DNA of 64,000 nucleotides. It comes from Tidjanibacter sp. (GTDB lineage: Bacteria; Bacteroidota; Bacteroidia; Bacteroidales; Rikenellaceae). The stretch is from positions 1-64,000 of the forward strand of contig JAFVSY010000028.1 in the NCBI GenBank assembly GCA_017503465.1. The letters are read 5' to 3'. This document shows, piece after piece, positions 7,613-16,066 of this stretch. The notes under the pieces are model-generated. The model worked only from the letters and a program-made list of their open reading frames with translations, did not search any database and had not been told where the DNA came from. Both the position numbers and the translations under genes were made by a program. Each line of letters opens with the position of its first letter. Positions within the stretch are counted from its first letter, which is position 1.

Positions 7613-9070
7613 ATGAAACACATTTCTTCCATAGGACTACTCGCCATTGTGCTCCTCTGTGGGTGTGCAACCACTCGGGTTGTACCTCCACCCCACGAAA
7701 ATGCACACACTTTCCTCGAGGACAATCTCCGGTATGGTGTTGATGTTGATAGCATTTCCGAGTACTCGTTCAGTAAAATCATCCTAAAAAATGGAGAAAT
7801 CCGCACCCAAACCGAACAGGAACAAAAAACCTTCAACAAGTGGGGCAACCTGGTCTACAACGAGAGTCGTATGACGTTTCAAACCAACGACACAATCGAC
7901 TTCACCATCCATCGTTGGCGCACAAACACCTACAATGACCTTGGGCAAATCGTGCGAGCAGAAGAGCACGACTCTGAAGATGGGCTTTGTACCTCTGTTG
8001 ACTACACCTACACCAAACGTGGGTTGTTGGAGACGGAGGTGGAGACCTACCACCCAAACTGCGTTCCGACCACCACAAAACACACCTACGACCGCTACAA
8101 CAACGAGGTTTGCACCGAGTATCTCGAAGCCGATAGTGTTTTGCTCCGAACAACCTACAAGTACAATCGCCGTGGTCAACTCGTGGAGGAGAGTTCTTTT
8201 CGTGGAGCCGATGGCGCATTAACTCGTCGCACCACCAACACCTACAATCGACACGGCGATGTGGTCAAAACGGTCACCCTTGAAACCCTTGATCAAGAAG
8301 GGGTGATTGTGAACCCGGGGTGGCCGGAAGAGGACGACATCAGAAAACACCTTAATCGTGACACTTGGGGTAAAAACAGACCTCCGGTGAAGCCCATCAA
8401 ATTGGACACCGTCGAAACGGTGTACTCCTACAAGAGCAAAGGAGTGCTTGCAGAGAAAAGGAGTAGATACTCTGCGTGGGGCGGAGATTGGTACACCGCC
8501 GAGCAGCAAGAGTATCACAACAACGGAAACCTTGCCAAAAAGACCATGTGGAGCAACTACCGAACAAAGGATGGCTCCAGGGTGCCGTGGGTGGGCATAT
8601 ACAACGAGCAGGGGTTGATAGTGGAGGAATACCACTACAGCACCGAAGAAAAAGCACTTCGCATTGCCACCCGCAAAGAGTACAACGACCAAGGCGAAGA
8701 GGTGCTCCGTATGGACTACGACTCGAAGGGAACCCTCCGAACAAAAACCACTACCGCCTACAACAGCAATGGCAAGGTGGTTGAGAAGTGGGCTTGGGGG
8801 CACAATGGTAAGGTGAGTGCCCACGAAGAACACACCTATGTGGGAGATGTGTGGATGGAGTCGAAAATCTACTACGATGCCACCCGCCTAAAGCAACACA
8901 ACTTCAAAACCGCCGAGGGGGAAAACTTTATTGTATATGACAAAAATGGAAACGTCAAAAACAACAGTGTCTTTGTAAAAACCCCCAACCTTGAGTGGTA
9001 TAGAAGCTACCAGGGCGAAGGAACTGACGATTTGAAGAACGAGTTGCGCAGAGAGATTTTCAGGCGATAG
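7613..9070 (+). CDS. Lipoprotein with YD/RHS-like repeats, unknown function
   Basis: The ATG at 7613 begins a lipoprotein signal peptide (MKHISSIGLLAIVLLCGC), with the modified cysteine at about residue 18. An upstream in-frame ATG at 7586 would bury the signal and was rejected. The 485-residue mature chain consists mainly of tandem segments of about 20-30 residues. They have the pattern YNxxGxxVxExxY, for example YNRRGQLVEES, YNRHGDVVKT, YNSNGKVVEKW and YDKNGNVKN. These resemble the YD repeats of RHS proteins, which fold as beta-strand shells. The protein is likely exported to the outer membrane or periplasmic leaflet. It sits 45 bp after the zinc-ribbon membrane protein. Partner and role are unknown. 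Confidence 0.8.
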   Translation: MKHISSIGLLAIVLLCGCATTRVVPPPHENAHTFLEDNLRYGVDVDSISEYSFSKIILKNGEIRTQTEQEQKTFNKWGNLVYNESRMTFQTNDTIDFTIHRWRTNTYNDLGQIVRAEEHDSEDGLCTSVDYTYTKRGLLETEVETYHPNCVPTTTKHTYDRYNNEVCTEYLEADSVLLRTTYKYNRRGQLVEESSFRGADGALTRRTTNTYNRHGDVVKTVTLETLDQEGVIVNPGWPEEDDIRKHLNRDTWGKNRPPVKPIKLDTVETVYSYKSKGVLAEKRSRYSAWGGDWYTAEQQEYHNNGNLAKKTMWSNYRTKDGSRVPWVGIYNEQGLIVEEYHYSTEEKALRIATRKEYNDQGEEVLRMDYDSKGTLRTKTTTAYNSNGKVVEKWAWGHNGKVSAHEEHTYVGDVWMESKIYYDATRLKQHNFKTAEGENFIVYDKNGNVKNNSVFVKTPNLEWYRSYQGEGTDDLKNELRREIFRR

Positions 9071-9127
9071 GTGGCTTTTGTGTGTGCATTTCCTCCTTCG
9101 GAGAAGACATTTTTTTCTTTTCTTTCG

Positions 9128-9135
9128 TATCTTTG
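9128..9135 (+). promoter_or_regulatory. -7 box of the pgk promoter
   Basis: TATCTTTG matches TAnnTTTG and lies 57 bp upstream of pgk in an A-rich leader. The -33 element is not clear. Confidence 0.5.
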
Positions 9136-9192
9136 CGGAGCCGAAAAACGGACAAAAGTTGAACAAACAATACAATAAAACAAAGAGTAGTT

Positions 9193-10455
9193 ATGCAAAC
9201 AATTGACACTTACAACTTTAGTGGCAAACGTGCCATTATCCGTGTGGACTTCAATGTGCCCCTGGACAAGGAGTTTAACGTAACCGACGACACCCGTATT
9301 CGTGCCGCCATCCCCACCATCAAGAAGGTTTTGGCCGGTGGTGGCTCGGTAATTCTTATGTCGCACCTCGGTCGTCCCAAGAAAAACAACGACGAGAAAT
9401 ACTCCCTCTCGCACATCATCGGTGCCGTGGAGGCTCGCTTGGGCGTGAAGGTGCTCTTCGCAGGCGACTGTATGGGCGAGAAGGCTGCCGAGATGGCTGC
9501 TGCTATCAAGCCCGGTGAGGTGCTGTTGCTCGAGAACCTCCGCTTCTATGCCGAGGAGGAGGGTAAGCCCCGCGGTTTGGCAGAGGACGCCACCGAGGAG
9601 GAGAAGAAAGAGGCCAAGAAGGCCGTTAAGGAGAGCCAGAAGGAGTTCGTGAAAAAACTCGCTTCCTATGCCGACTGCTACATCAACGATGCATTCGGTA
9701 CTGCCCACCGTACCCACGCTTCCACCGCACTCATCGCCGACTACTTCCCCGAGGACAAGATGTTCGGCTACGTTATGGAGGGCGAGTTGAAAGCCATTGA
9801 GGCTGTGATGGAGAACCCCCAGAGGCCCTTTGTGGCTATCGTTGGTGGTTCGAAGGTTTCGACCAAGATTTCCATCATCGAGACTCTGATGGAGAAATGC
9901 GACAAGATTATCATCGGTGGTGGTATGACCTACACCTTCGCCGGCGCACTCGGTGGCAAGGTTGGCAAGTCCATCTGCGAGCCCGATATGTTTGAGACCG
10001 CACTCGGCATCCTCAAGAAGGCCGAGGAGAAGGGTATCAAGTTTGTGATGTCGCCCGATGCGCTCACTTGCGATGATTTCAGCAACGATGCTAACACTCA
10101 GGAGGCTCCCGTGAAGAACATTGATGACGCTTGGGAAGGCGTGGACATTGGTAGCGAGGGCAAAAAACTCTTCCGTGAGGAGATTTTGGAGTGCAAGACC
10201 ATCCTCTGGAACGGCCCCGTGGGCGTGTTTGAGATTGACAAGTTCTCCACCGGCTCGCGTGCAGTAGCAGAGGCTATCGCCGAGGCTACCCAGACCAAGG
10301 GTGCCTACTCGCTCATTGGTGGTGGCGACAGCGTTGCTTGCATCAACAAATTCGGTTTGGCCGACAAGGTTAGCTATGTTTCCACCGGTGGTGGTGCCCT
10401 GCTCGAGTTCATCGAGGGCAAGGAACTCCCCGGCGTTGCCGCTATCCGCAAGTAG
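9193..10455 (+). CDS. pgk: Phosphoglycerate kinase
   Basis: Cytoplasmic glycolytic kinase that transfers phosphate from 1,3-bisphosphoglycerate to ADP. The N-terminal substrate domain shows RVDFNVPLD (about 18-26) and MSHLGRPK (56-63). The nucleotide-binding half carries GGSKVSTKI (about 219) and the glycine-rich GGGDSVA close to the C-terminus. At 420 residues it is slightly longer than the usual 390-400 because of a charged insert near residue 135-155 ([15 protein letters not shown]), which is common in Bacteroidetes homologues. The gene is monocistronic, with its own -7 box and a strong terminator 25 bp after the stop. Confidence 0.98.
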   Translation: MQTIDTYNFSGKRAIIRVDFNVPLDKEFNVTDDTRIRAAIPTIKKVLAGGGSVILMSHLGRPKKNNDEKYSLSHIIGAVEARLGVKVLFAGDCMGEKAAEMAAAIKPGEVLLLENLRFYAEEEGKPRGLAEDATEEEKKEAKKAVKESQKEFVKKLASYADCYINDAFGTAHRTHASTALIADYFPEDKMFGYVMEGELKAIEAVMENPQRPFVAIVGGSKVSTKISIIETLMEKCDKIIIGGGMTYTFAGALGGKVGKSICEPDMFETALGILKKAEEKGIKFVMSPDALTCDDFSNDANTQEAPVKNIDDAWEGVDIGSEGKKLFREEILECKTILWNGPVGVFEIDKFSTGSRAVAEAIAEATQTKGAYSLIGGGDSVACINKFGLADKVSYVSTGGGALLEFIEGKELPGVAAIRK

Positions 10456-10480
10456 GAATTTTACTCCCACTCTACAAACA

Positions 10481-10516
10481 AAACCACGGGTATCGAAATT
10501 GATACCCGTGGTTTTT
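10481..10516 (+). terminator. Rho-independent terminator of pgk
   Basis: AAACCACGGGTATC, a 6-nt loop and its exact complement run into TTTTTT. The stem core is nearly the same as that of the araC terminator at 58286-58325. Confidence 0.9.
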
Positions 10517-10549
10517 TGTGCTTTATGTAATAGGTTGATATTTCCTATT

Positions 10550-12685
10550 TTACTTTATGGTCATCTCGTCGAGCAAGTAGCCTGCGCCACCCAACTTGTC
10601 GATGCACCAGAGCACATAGCGCACATCCACATTGATGGTCCTCTGCACGTTGGGCTCAAAGGCAATATCGCCACTCATAGCCTCCCAGTTGCCATCAAAA
10701 GCAAGGCCGATGAGTTCGCCCTTACCATTGAGAATGGGGCTGCCGGAGTTACCACCGGTGATGTCGTTGGTGGAGAGGAAGCAGGTGTGGAGGGTGCCAT
10801 CCTCATCGGCATAGCGGCACCAATCCTGCGCTGCGTGGAGTTGTTTGAGTTTCTCATCCACGGTGAAGTCCACGGGGTTGGTGGGGTCCTCTTTGGCCAC
10901 CACGCCGTCAATGGTGGTGTAGTGCTTGTAGAGCACACCATCGGCAGGCGAGTAGGGGAGTATAGTACCATAGGTCAGGCGCAGGGTGAAGTTTGCATCG
11001 GGGTAGTAACTCTTCTCGGGGTGCATCTCCTGAAGTCCCCTCACGAAGAGTCGGTGGCCCTTGCGGAAGTTCTCCTGCACGGGGGCTGCACTCTTGTAGA
11101 GTTCCTGATAGAGCCCCATTGCATCCTCCATAATCTTGTAGGCAACATCGTTCTTCACAGCCTCCAGACCACCCTCGGCACTCACGGCTGCAAGGAATTT
11201 CTCCTCGTTGGCAAAGGCAGAGTTGTTGAAGAGATCCTCCGTGAAGGCCTTCACGTCGCCCCCAAAGGCGGTGTCGATAACCTCCAGCGACTTGGGCCTG
11301 CGCTCGGCGGGAATCATCTCCCTCAACACCTCAAACATACGGCAGCTGACCAATCGGTCGGTGGGCTCATCGTAGTCTTTGTAGAAAGCCCTCAGGGCCT
11401 CCACCGCCTGCTCGCCATTACCACGGCGCAGGGCATTGCGGTAGCGCATAGGAGCCACCACCATCTCGGCCGCACGGAACAGTGTTTCGCTCAAAATCTG
11501 CATATCGCTCTCTATGGGGGTTGCCGTCTTCACAGCCTCCTCAATCAGTGGCAGGGCATTGCCATATTTCTCAATGCGCTTCTTGTTCATATCGCCCCAC
11601 ACCCAAGCGGTGAAATCGCTCTCGATTTGCTCTTTTTGGCCCTTAACGCCGAGTTTTTTCACTCCGCGCGACATTCCGATGGAGTTCTTCCAGTAGTTTG
11701 ACGACGAGGCATATTTTGAGGCGTATTTGATACGGATGGCGTCATCGGCAGCCATACGCTCCTTGAGGATAGCCTGACGCTCGCCACGGATGTAGATGCG
11801 GTTGGGGTTCTCCACCTCCAACATCTGGTCTATCTCCCACGAGGTCATATAGCGCGAGGTGGAGCCGGGGAAGCCCATAATCATCGCAAAGTCACCCTCC
11901 TTGTAGCCCTGGGTGGACACGGTCAGGTGTACGGGAGCCTGGTAGGGCACATTCTCGGGTGCATACTCTGCTGGGGTCACTCCATCGGGAGCAGCATAGA
12001 TGCGGAACACGGAGAAGTCGCCCGTGTGGCGGGGCCACATCCAGTTGTCGGTCTCACCACCAAATTTGCCCACGGCATAGGGAGGAGTACCCACAAGGCG
12101 CACATCCTTGTAGACCTCAATGGCAAAGGCGAAGTACTGGTTGCCACCAAAGAAACTCTCCACCTGCACACTCTTACCCTTGTAGGCCTTCTTCTTTGCA
12201 AGGCTCTCCTTCAATTTGGCAACATTCTTCTGCACCTGCTCTCCTCGCTCCTGCTCGCTCATCTGATCGTTCACACCCTTGAGGGCCTGCTTGGTAACAT
12301 CCTCAATGTGCCTGATGAAGCGCACCTGCAAGCCCGGCGCGGGCAGTTCCTCCTTGCGGCTCATAGCCCAAAAACCATTTTTGAGGTAGTCGTGCTCCAC
12401 ACTACTCAAAGCCTGAATGGAGCCAAAACCGCAGTGGTGGTTGGTAAACAGCAGACCATCGGGCGACACAACCTCGCCCGTACATCCGCCACCAAAAATA
12501 ACAATGGCATCCTTCAGCGACGAGCCGTTCACCTTGTAGATATCCTCGGCCGTGAGTTCCAACCCCTTGGCCTGCATATCTTTGATGTTCAATTTCTTGA
12601 GCAGCGGCAGCAGCCACATACCCTCGTCGGCCACAGCCGACAAACTAACCAGCAGAGCAAGTGCTCCAACAACAAATTTTTTCAT
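10550..12685 (-). CDS. S46-family dipeptidyl-peptidase, DPP7-like
   Basis: Secreted or periplasmic serine exopeptidase that removes N-terminal dipeptides, used by Bacteroidetes that feed on peptides. The ATG at 12685 starts a clean signal peptide (MKKFVVGALALLVSLSAVADEG); the frame open upstream of it overlaps queD and was rejected. The 711-residue length matches S46. The catalytic triad is visible: His at about residue 84 in TNHHCGFGS, Asp in GETDNWMWPRHTGDF, and Ser in TGGNSGSPILNG. Eighteen residues after that Ser is Gly (LAFDGNWEAMSGD). In the family Gly here marks DPP7 (hydrophobic P1) and Arg marks DPP11 (acidic P1), so DPP7 is favoured. The gene lies 52 bp after queD on the same strand. 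Confidence 0.95.
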   Translation of the reverse strand: MKKFVVGALALLVSLSAVADEGMWLLPLLKKLNIKDMQAKGLELTAEDIYKVNGSSLKDAIVIFGGGCTGEVVSPDGLLFTNHHCGFGSIQALSSVEHDYLKNGFWAMSRKEELPAPGLQVRFIRHIEDVTKQALKGVNDQMSEQERGEQVQKNVAKLKESLAKKKAYKGKSVQVESFFGGNQYFAFAIEVYKDVRLVGTPPYAVGKFGGETDNWMWPRHTGDFSVFRIYAAPDGVTPAEYAPENVPYQAPVHLTVSTQGYKEGDFAMIMGFPGSTSRYMTSWEIDQMLEVENPNRIYIRGERQAILKERMAADDAIRIKYASKYASSSNYWKNSIGMSRGVKKLGVKGQKEQIESDFTAWVWGDMNKKRIEKYGNALPLIEEAVKTATPIESDMQILSETLFRAAEMVVAPMRYRNALRRGNGEQAVEALRAFYKDYDEPTDRLVSCRMFEVLREMIPAERRPKSLEVIDTAFGGDVKAFTEDLFNNSAFANEEKFLAAVSAEGGLEAVKNDVAYKIMEDAMGLYQELYKSAAPVQENFRKGHRLFVRGLQEMHPEKSYYPDANFTLRLTYGTILPYSPADGVLYKHYTTIDGVVAKEDPTNPVDFTVDEKLKQLHAAQDWCRYADEDGTLHTCFLSTNDITGGNSGSPILNGKGELIGLAFDGNWEAMSGDIAFEPNVQRTINVDVRYVLWCIDKLGGAGYLLDEMTIK

Positions 12686-12737
12686 CTTCTTTTCTCTTTT
12701 ATATTCTATATATGTACAATTTACTCTTTCCTTCACC

Positions 12738-13178
12738 TTAAAAGGCCAACTCCGCACAAGAGGTTGCCGTCTCGTGCAAGCGCAGCGACACCAACCTAAC
12801 CCCCTCGGGCAACTGCGGACCAATAAGCTCCGCAAAGTGGTGCAGCAAGTTCTCGCAGGTGGGCTGCCACTCCACGGCATAAATCTTCGTGAAGTGCCTT
12901 TTCAGCACCTCCACAACCTCCTCACTCTCCGGCGTGAGGCGTATCATAAATGAATGGTCGTAGGGCTCCACCACCGCACCGTTCACAACCCTCTTCAAGT
13001 CGCCAAAGTCCACAGCCATACCCAACTTCGGGTCGCCCTCACACTGCGAAGGCTCGCCCTCAACCGTAACAAACAAACGGTAGCTGTGCCCGTGTATCTC
13101 CCTGCAAGCACCATCGTAACCCACCAATGCGTGGGCCATCTCAAACGAAAACTCCTTCGTCAACCTTACTGCTTTCAT
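12738..13178 (-). CDS. queD: 6-carboxy-tetrahydropterin synthase (QueD/PTPS family)
   Basis: Zinc enzyme that converts dihydroneopterin triphosphate to 6-carboxy-5,6,7,8-tetrahydropterin in queuosine synthesis. The 146 residues include the three zinc histidines (one in EMAHAL, two in HGHSY), the catalytic Cys six residues before the latter pair (GACREIHGHSY), YDHSF with the Asp-His pair, and the glutamate in PTCENLLHHF. A pyruvoyl-tetrahydropterin synthase is the family alternative, but QueD is the expected bacterial form. Directly upstream (13198-13263) lies a conserved leader element with a hairpin that also precedes the MATE gene at 31952. Probably co-transcribed with the S46 peptidase. 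Confidence 0.92.
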   Translation of the reverse strand: MKAVRLTKEFSFEMAHALVGYDGACREIHGHSYRLFVTVEGEPSQCEGDPKLGMAVDFGDLKRVVNGAVVEPYDHSFMIRLTPESEEVVEVLKRHFTKIYAVEWQPTCENLLHHFAELIGPQLPEGVRLVSLRLHETATSCAELAF

Positions 13179-13197
13179 CGTTTTTACCTTTTTTCTT

Positions 13198-13263
13198 CTC
13201 CGCTTTTTGAAAAAAGCGGAACCAAAAACTTTTAGTGTACTCCCATCCTCGCGGTGTTTTGTG
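13198..13263 (-). promoter_or_regulatory. Leader element with hairpin, copy A (before queD)
   Basis: Read on the minus strand, the first 40 bases (CACAAAACACCGC, AGGATGGGA, TACACTAAAAGTTTTT) match the copy at 31857-31921 at 36 of 40 positions. A hairpin follows with stem CCGCTTTTT/AAAAAGCGG (13200-13219). The hairpin ends about 21 bases before the queD start codon. In the other copy the stem sequence differs but still pairs. Confidence 0.7.
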
Positions 13264-13538
13264 AATTTAGTGAGTTGAGTGAATTTCTCCCTACCTCCCT
13301 ACGCTCTCTACATTCCCTAATTTCCCTTTCTGCTCTTTCTTGCGCTTTCACAGACGCCCCCGCCCTTCGGGCTGCTCGGCGAGGACGCCGAGCGCAATTT
13401 CGACCACCCCTCCCGACCTCCCCTTTCGTAGGGGAGGAGGACTTAAGTGGTGCTACCAAAGCATAGAAAAGTATTTACTAATTACTCTTTACTAATTACT
13501 CTTTCTGCTCTCAATTTTCCATTGTCAACTCTCAATTC
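13264..13538. repeat. Composite intergenic repeat locus between queD and nadA
   Basis: This gene-free stretch is a mosaic of modules seen elsewhere in the window. They are GAATTTAGTGA-type units, CTCCCTAC...CCCTAATTTCCCTTTCT, a GACGCCCCCGC block, a self-complementary CTCCCCTTTCGTAGGGGAG, two direct copies of TTTACTAATTACTC (13474-13504), and CTCAATTCTCAACTC-type units near 13530. No coding sequence or clear terminator is seen. Confidence 0.65.
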
Positions 13539-14477
13539 TCAACTCCCTGCCAACATTCGGGTGATGGACCTCTCGGCCTTCGCCCTCATCTCCTCGTCAA
13601 TAACCACCTCGGGGCTCTCATTGAGGAGGGTGTCGTAGATGTTCTCAAGGGTTACTTTCTTCATATCAAGGCACGAAATGCACCCCTCACACGCTCCACT
13701 CTTGGGCACGGGGTAGAAGCGTTTGGTGGGGTAGCGGTTCTCCATTTCGTAGAGGATACCGCTCTCGGTGGCCACAATGAACTCCTCGGCCTCGCTCTCG
13801 CCGCAGTAGGAGAGTATGCCCGCCGTGGAGCCGGCGTAGTCGGCGAGTTGTACCACCTCGGCCCTACACTCGGGGTGAACAACCACCTTTGCCTGCGGGT
13901 GGGCCTTCTTGAGAGCCTTGATGGCCTCTGCGGTAAACTCCTCGTGCACAAGGCAAGCTCCATCCCAGAGCTTCATCTCACGCCCCGTACATTTATTTAT
14001 ATATCCCCCCAGGTTGCGGTCGGGCACAAAGAGAATCTTCTGCTCCTTGGGCAGCCCTTCCACAATCTTCAGCGCATTGGACGAGGTGCAGCAGATGTCG
14101 GTGAGGGCCTTCACCTCCACCGAGGTATTCACATAGGCCACCACCAAGTGGTCGGGGTACTCCGCCTTCACCCTCGCCAATTCGGCAGCATTGCACGAGT
14201 CGGCCAGCGAACACCCTGCCTCAACCACGGGAAGCAGAACCTTCTTGTCGGGCGAGAGCACCTTGGCTGTCTCGGCCATAAACCTCACGCCGGCAAAGAG
14301 AATGATGTCGGCATCCACCCCGGCAGCCTTTTGCGAAAGAGCCAGGCTGTCGCCCACGAAATCGGCCACTGCCTGCACGGCGCCATCGGTGTAGTAGTGG
14401 GCCAGGATGATTGCTCGTTTCTCCTTTTTCAGAGCCGCAATCTTCTCGGCCAAAACGGAATTTTCAACGCTCGACAT
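13539..14477 (-). CDS. nadA: Quinolinate synthase
   Basis: [4Fe-4S] enzyme that condenses iminoaspartate with dihydroxyacetone phosphate to form quinolinate for NAD synthesis. The 312-residue length fits the short NadA type. Candidate cluster ligands are the cysteines in TDICCTSSNA, VHPECRAEV and GACEGCISC, spaced as in characterised NadA enzymes. The substrate-binding HYY motif near the N-terminus is present as LAHYYTDGAVQ. The usual partners nadB and nadC are not adjacent. The upstream region is the AT-rich, DnaA-box-like gap. Confidence 0.96.
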   Translation of the reverse strand: MSSVENSVLAEKIAALKKEKRAIILAHYYTDGAVQAVADFVGDSLALSQKAAGVDADIILFAGVRFMAETAKVLSPDKKVLLPVVEAGCSLADSCNAAELARVKAEYPDHLVVAYVNTSVEVKALTDICCTSSNALKIVEGLPKEQKILFVPDRNLGGYINKCTGREMKLWDGACLVHEEFTAEAIKALKKAHPQAKVVVHPECRAEVVQLADYAGSTAGILSYCGESEAEEFIVATESGILYEMENRYPTKRFYPVPKSGACEGCISCLDMKKVTLENIYDTLLNESPEVVIDEEMRAKAERSITRMLAGS

Positions 14478-14868
14478 AGGCTTTATATTTTCTTATTTTC
14501 TAAATTAAATTTTATATAAATAAATTAAAAACAATAACAATAAAGGGCGTTCATTGTGTCGATAACTTTTTCTTTGTCGGGGGCGAGGAAAGTTATCAAA
14601 ACTTATCCCCCACGCCGGCACCCCTAAGTTGCTAATAATTGGCAGAGGGGGTGGAGTTTTCAACAGCAAGTTAGTAACCTTTTCAACATACTGACACTCC
14701 CTTTTGAGCACTCGTTTTGTTCTTTGCGATGTTGAAAGAAGTGTGATAAAAAATAAAACTTTTTTCTTGCTTTTTCAAAACCTTGTCGGCTTATACAGCT
14801 TTTCTCATTTTGCAAATTTTTTACCCTCAAACTTCTCCCTATTTATCAACCGCAAAACGCACAGTTTA
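14478..14868. other. AT-rich gap with DnaA-box-like motifs; candidate origin or DnaA-regulated region
   Basis: No gene is visible in these 391 bp. Motifs close to the DnaA box TTATCCACA cluster here: TTATCAAAA (14593-14601), TTTTCAACA (14657-14665 and 14680-14688), inverted CTTTCAACA (14730-14738), TTATCAACC (14843-14851), and another TTTTCAACA at 14888-14896 in the end of mrp. AT-rich stretches flank them (14500-14545, 14740-14780). No dnaA gene is in the window, so an origin is only a hypothesis. Confidence 0.4.
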
Positions 14869-15921
14869 CTAACACCTTTTTGTCACCTTTTCAACAATTT
14901 TGCGACACACCTCGGCGTAGTACTTTTCCTCCTCGGCACTTCCGAGAGCAACAGGTGTTCCATTGTCGGAATTCTCCGCAATGCTCTGAATTAGAGGTAT
15001 TTCGCCCAAGAAGTCCACACCCTCGTTCTCGGCCATAATGCGTGCTCCGCCACGGCCGAAGATGTAGTAGCGGTGGTCGGGCAATTCGGCCGGTGTGAAA
15101 AAGGCCATATTCTCCACAACACCCAGCACAGGGACCTCTACCCCCTTGGTGCTGAACATCTTCATTCCGCGCACCACATCGGCCACAGCCACCTGCTGCG
15201 GAGTGCTCACGATGAGGGCACCCGTAAGGTGCAGATTTTCAGCCACTGCAATCTGCACATCACCCGTTCCCGGGGGCATATCTATTAACAAAAAGTCTAA
15301 CTCTCCCCAAAGTGTTTGGTTGATAAGTTGTTTGAGTGCATTTGTAGCCATCGGACCCCTCCAAATGAGTGCATCTCCGGGGTTGATGTAGAAGCCTATG
15401 GAGTTGATTTTTATGCCATTCGACTCGGCGGGAATGATGTAGTCGAGCCCATCGTATTTTTCGGCCCAGGGGGCATAGTCCTCCACGCCGAAGAGTTTGG
15501 GTTGCGAGGGACCATAGATGTCGGCATCGAGCACACCCACGCGGTAGCCCGCCTTGTGGAGTTCCACGGCGATGTTGGCCGTTACGGTGCTCTTACCCAC
15601 ACCGCCCTTGCCGGAGGCCACGGCTATGATGTTCTTCACCCTTGCAATGCCTTCGTGTTCCCTGGGCTTGGGAGCATCATCGCCCTCGTGGCTTACCACC
15701 TCAACCTCGGCATCCTCACAGGCAGCGTCCACAGCCATCTTGGCTCTTGCAGCAACCGATTTTGCAAAGGGGTCCCTTTTGCGGCGGAAGTTCAGGGTGA
15801 GAACAACTTTGTTTCCCTCGATGTCCACGCCCTGCAAAATGCCACTCTCAACGAGGTTTTGTCCACTCTCTGGGTGGGTGACACCTTTGAGTATCTCAAT
15901 AATCTCTTCTTTGGTAATCAT
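14869..15921 (-). CDS. mrp: Mrp/ApbC-family ATP-binding iron-sulfur carrier
   Basis: Cytoplasmic P-loop ATPase (NBP35/ApbC family) thought to carry Fe-S clusters to apo-proteins. The ATG at 15921 gives 350 residues. An N-terminal MIP18/DUF59 domain (about 1-90, starting MITKEEIIEILKGVTHPESG) is followed by the ATPase domain with the deviant Walker A VASGKGGVGKST (about 110). IDMPPGTGDVQ lies in the middle. The CPxC cluster-binding motif normally found shortly after VxENM is missing: the segment here reads VVENMAFFTPAELPD. The upstream extension of the frame crosses the intergenic region and was rejected. The promoter at 15999-16006 is divergent from that of sppA. Confidence 0.94.
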   Translation of the reverse strand: MITKEEIIEILKGVTHPESGQNLVESGILQGVDIEGNKVVLTLNFRRKRDPFAKSVAARAKMAVDAACEDAEVEVVSHEGDDAPKPREHEGIARVKNIIAVASGKGGVGKSTVTANIAVELHKAGYRVGVLDADIYGPSQPKLFGVEDYAPWAEKYDGLDYIIPAESNGIKINSIGFYINPGDALIWRGPMATNALKQLINQTLWGELDFLLIDMPPGTGDVQIAVAENLHLTGALIVSTPQQVAVADVVRGMKMFSTKGVEVPVLGVVENMAFFTPAELPDHRYYIFGRGGARIMAENEGVDFLGEIPLIQSIAENSDNGTPVALGSAEEEKYYAEVCRKIVEKVTKRC

Positions 15922-15998
15922 ATCTTCGTTTTTTATTGTTTTCCACAAACCCCGCCCAGAGGCTTGTTTTTTTGCCTTTGGCGGAGAAAATTTATGTA

Positions 15999-16006
15999 CA
16001 AAGATA
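15999..16006 (-). promoter_or_regulatory. -7 box of the mrp promoter
   Basis: TATCTTTG on the minus strand, 78 bp upstream of mrp. It is back to back with the sppA -7 box 23 bp away. Confidence 0.5.
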
Positions 16007-16029
16007 CACTTTCTTTGGCGTAAAAAACA

Positions 16030-16037
16030 TACCTTTG
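16030..16037 (+). promoter_or_regulatory. -7 box of the sppA promoter
   Basis: TACCTTTG matches TAnnTTTG and lies 30 bp upstream of the sppA start. Confidence 0.5.
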
Positions 16038-16066
16038 TAATATAAATAGATATTTTTTGTTGCTTT

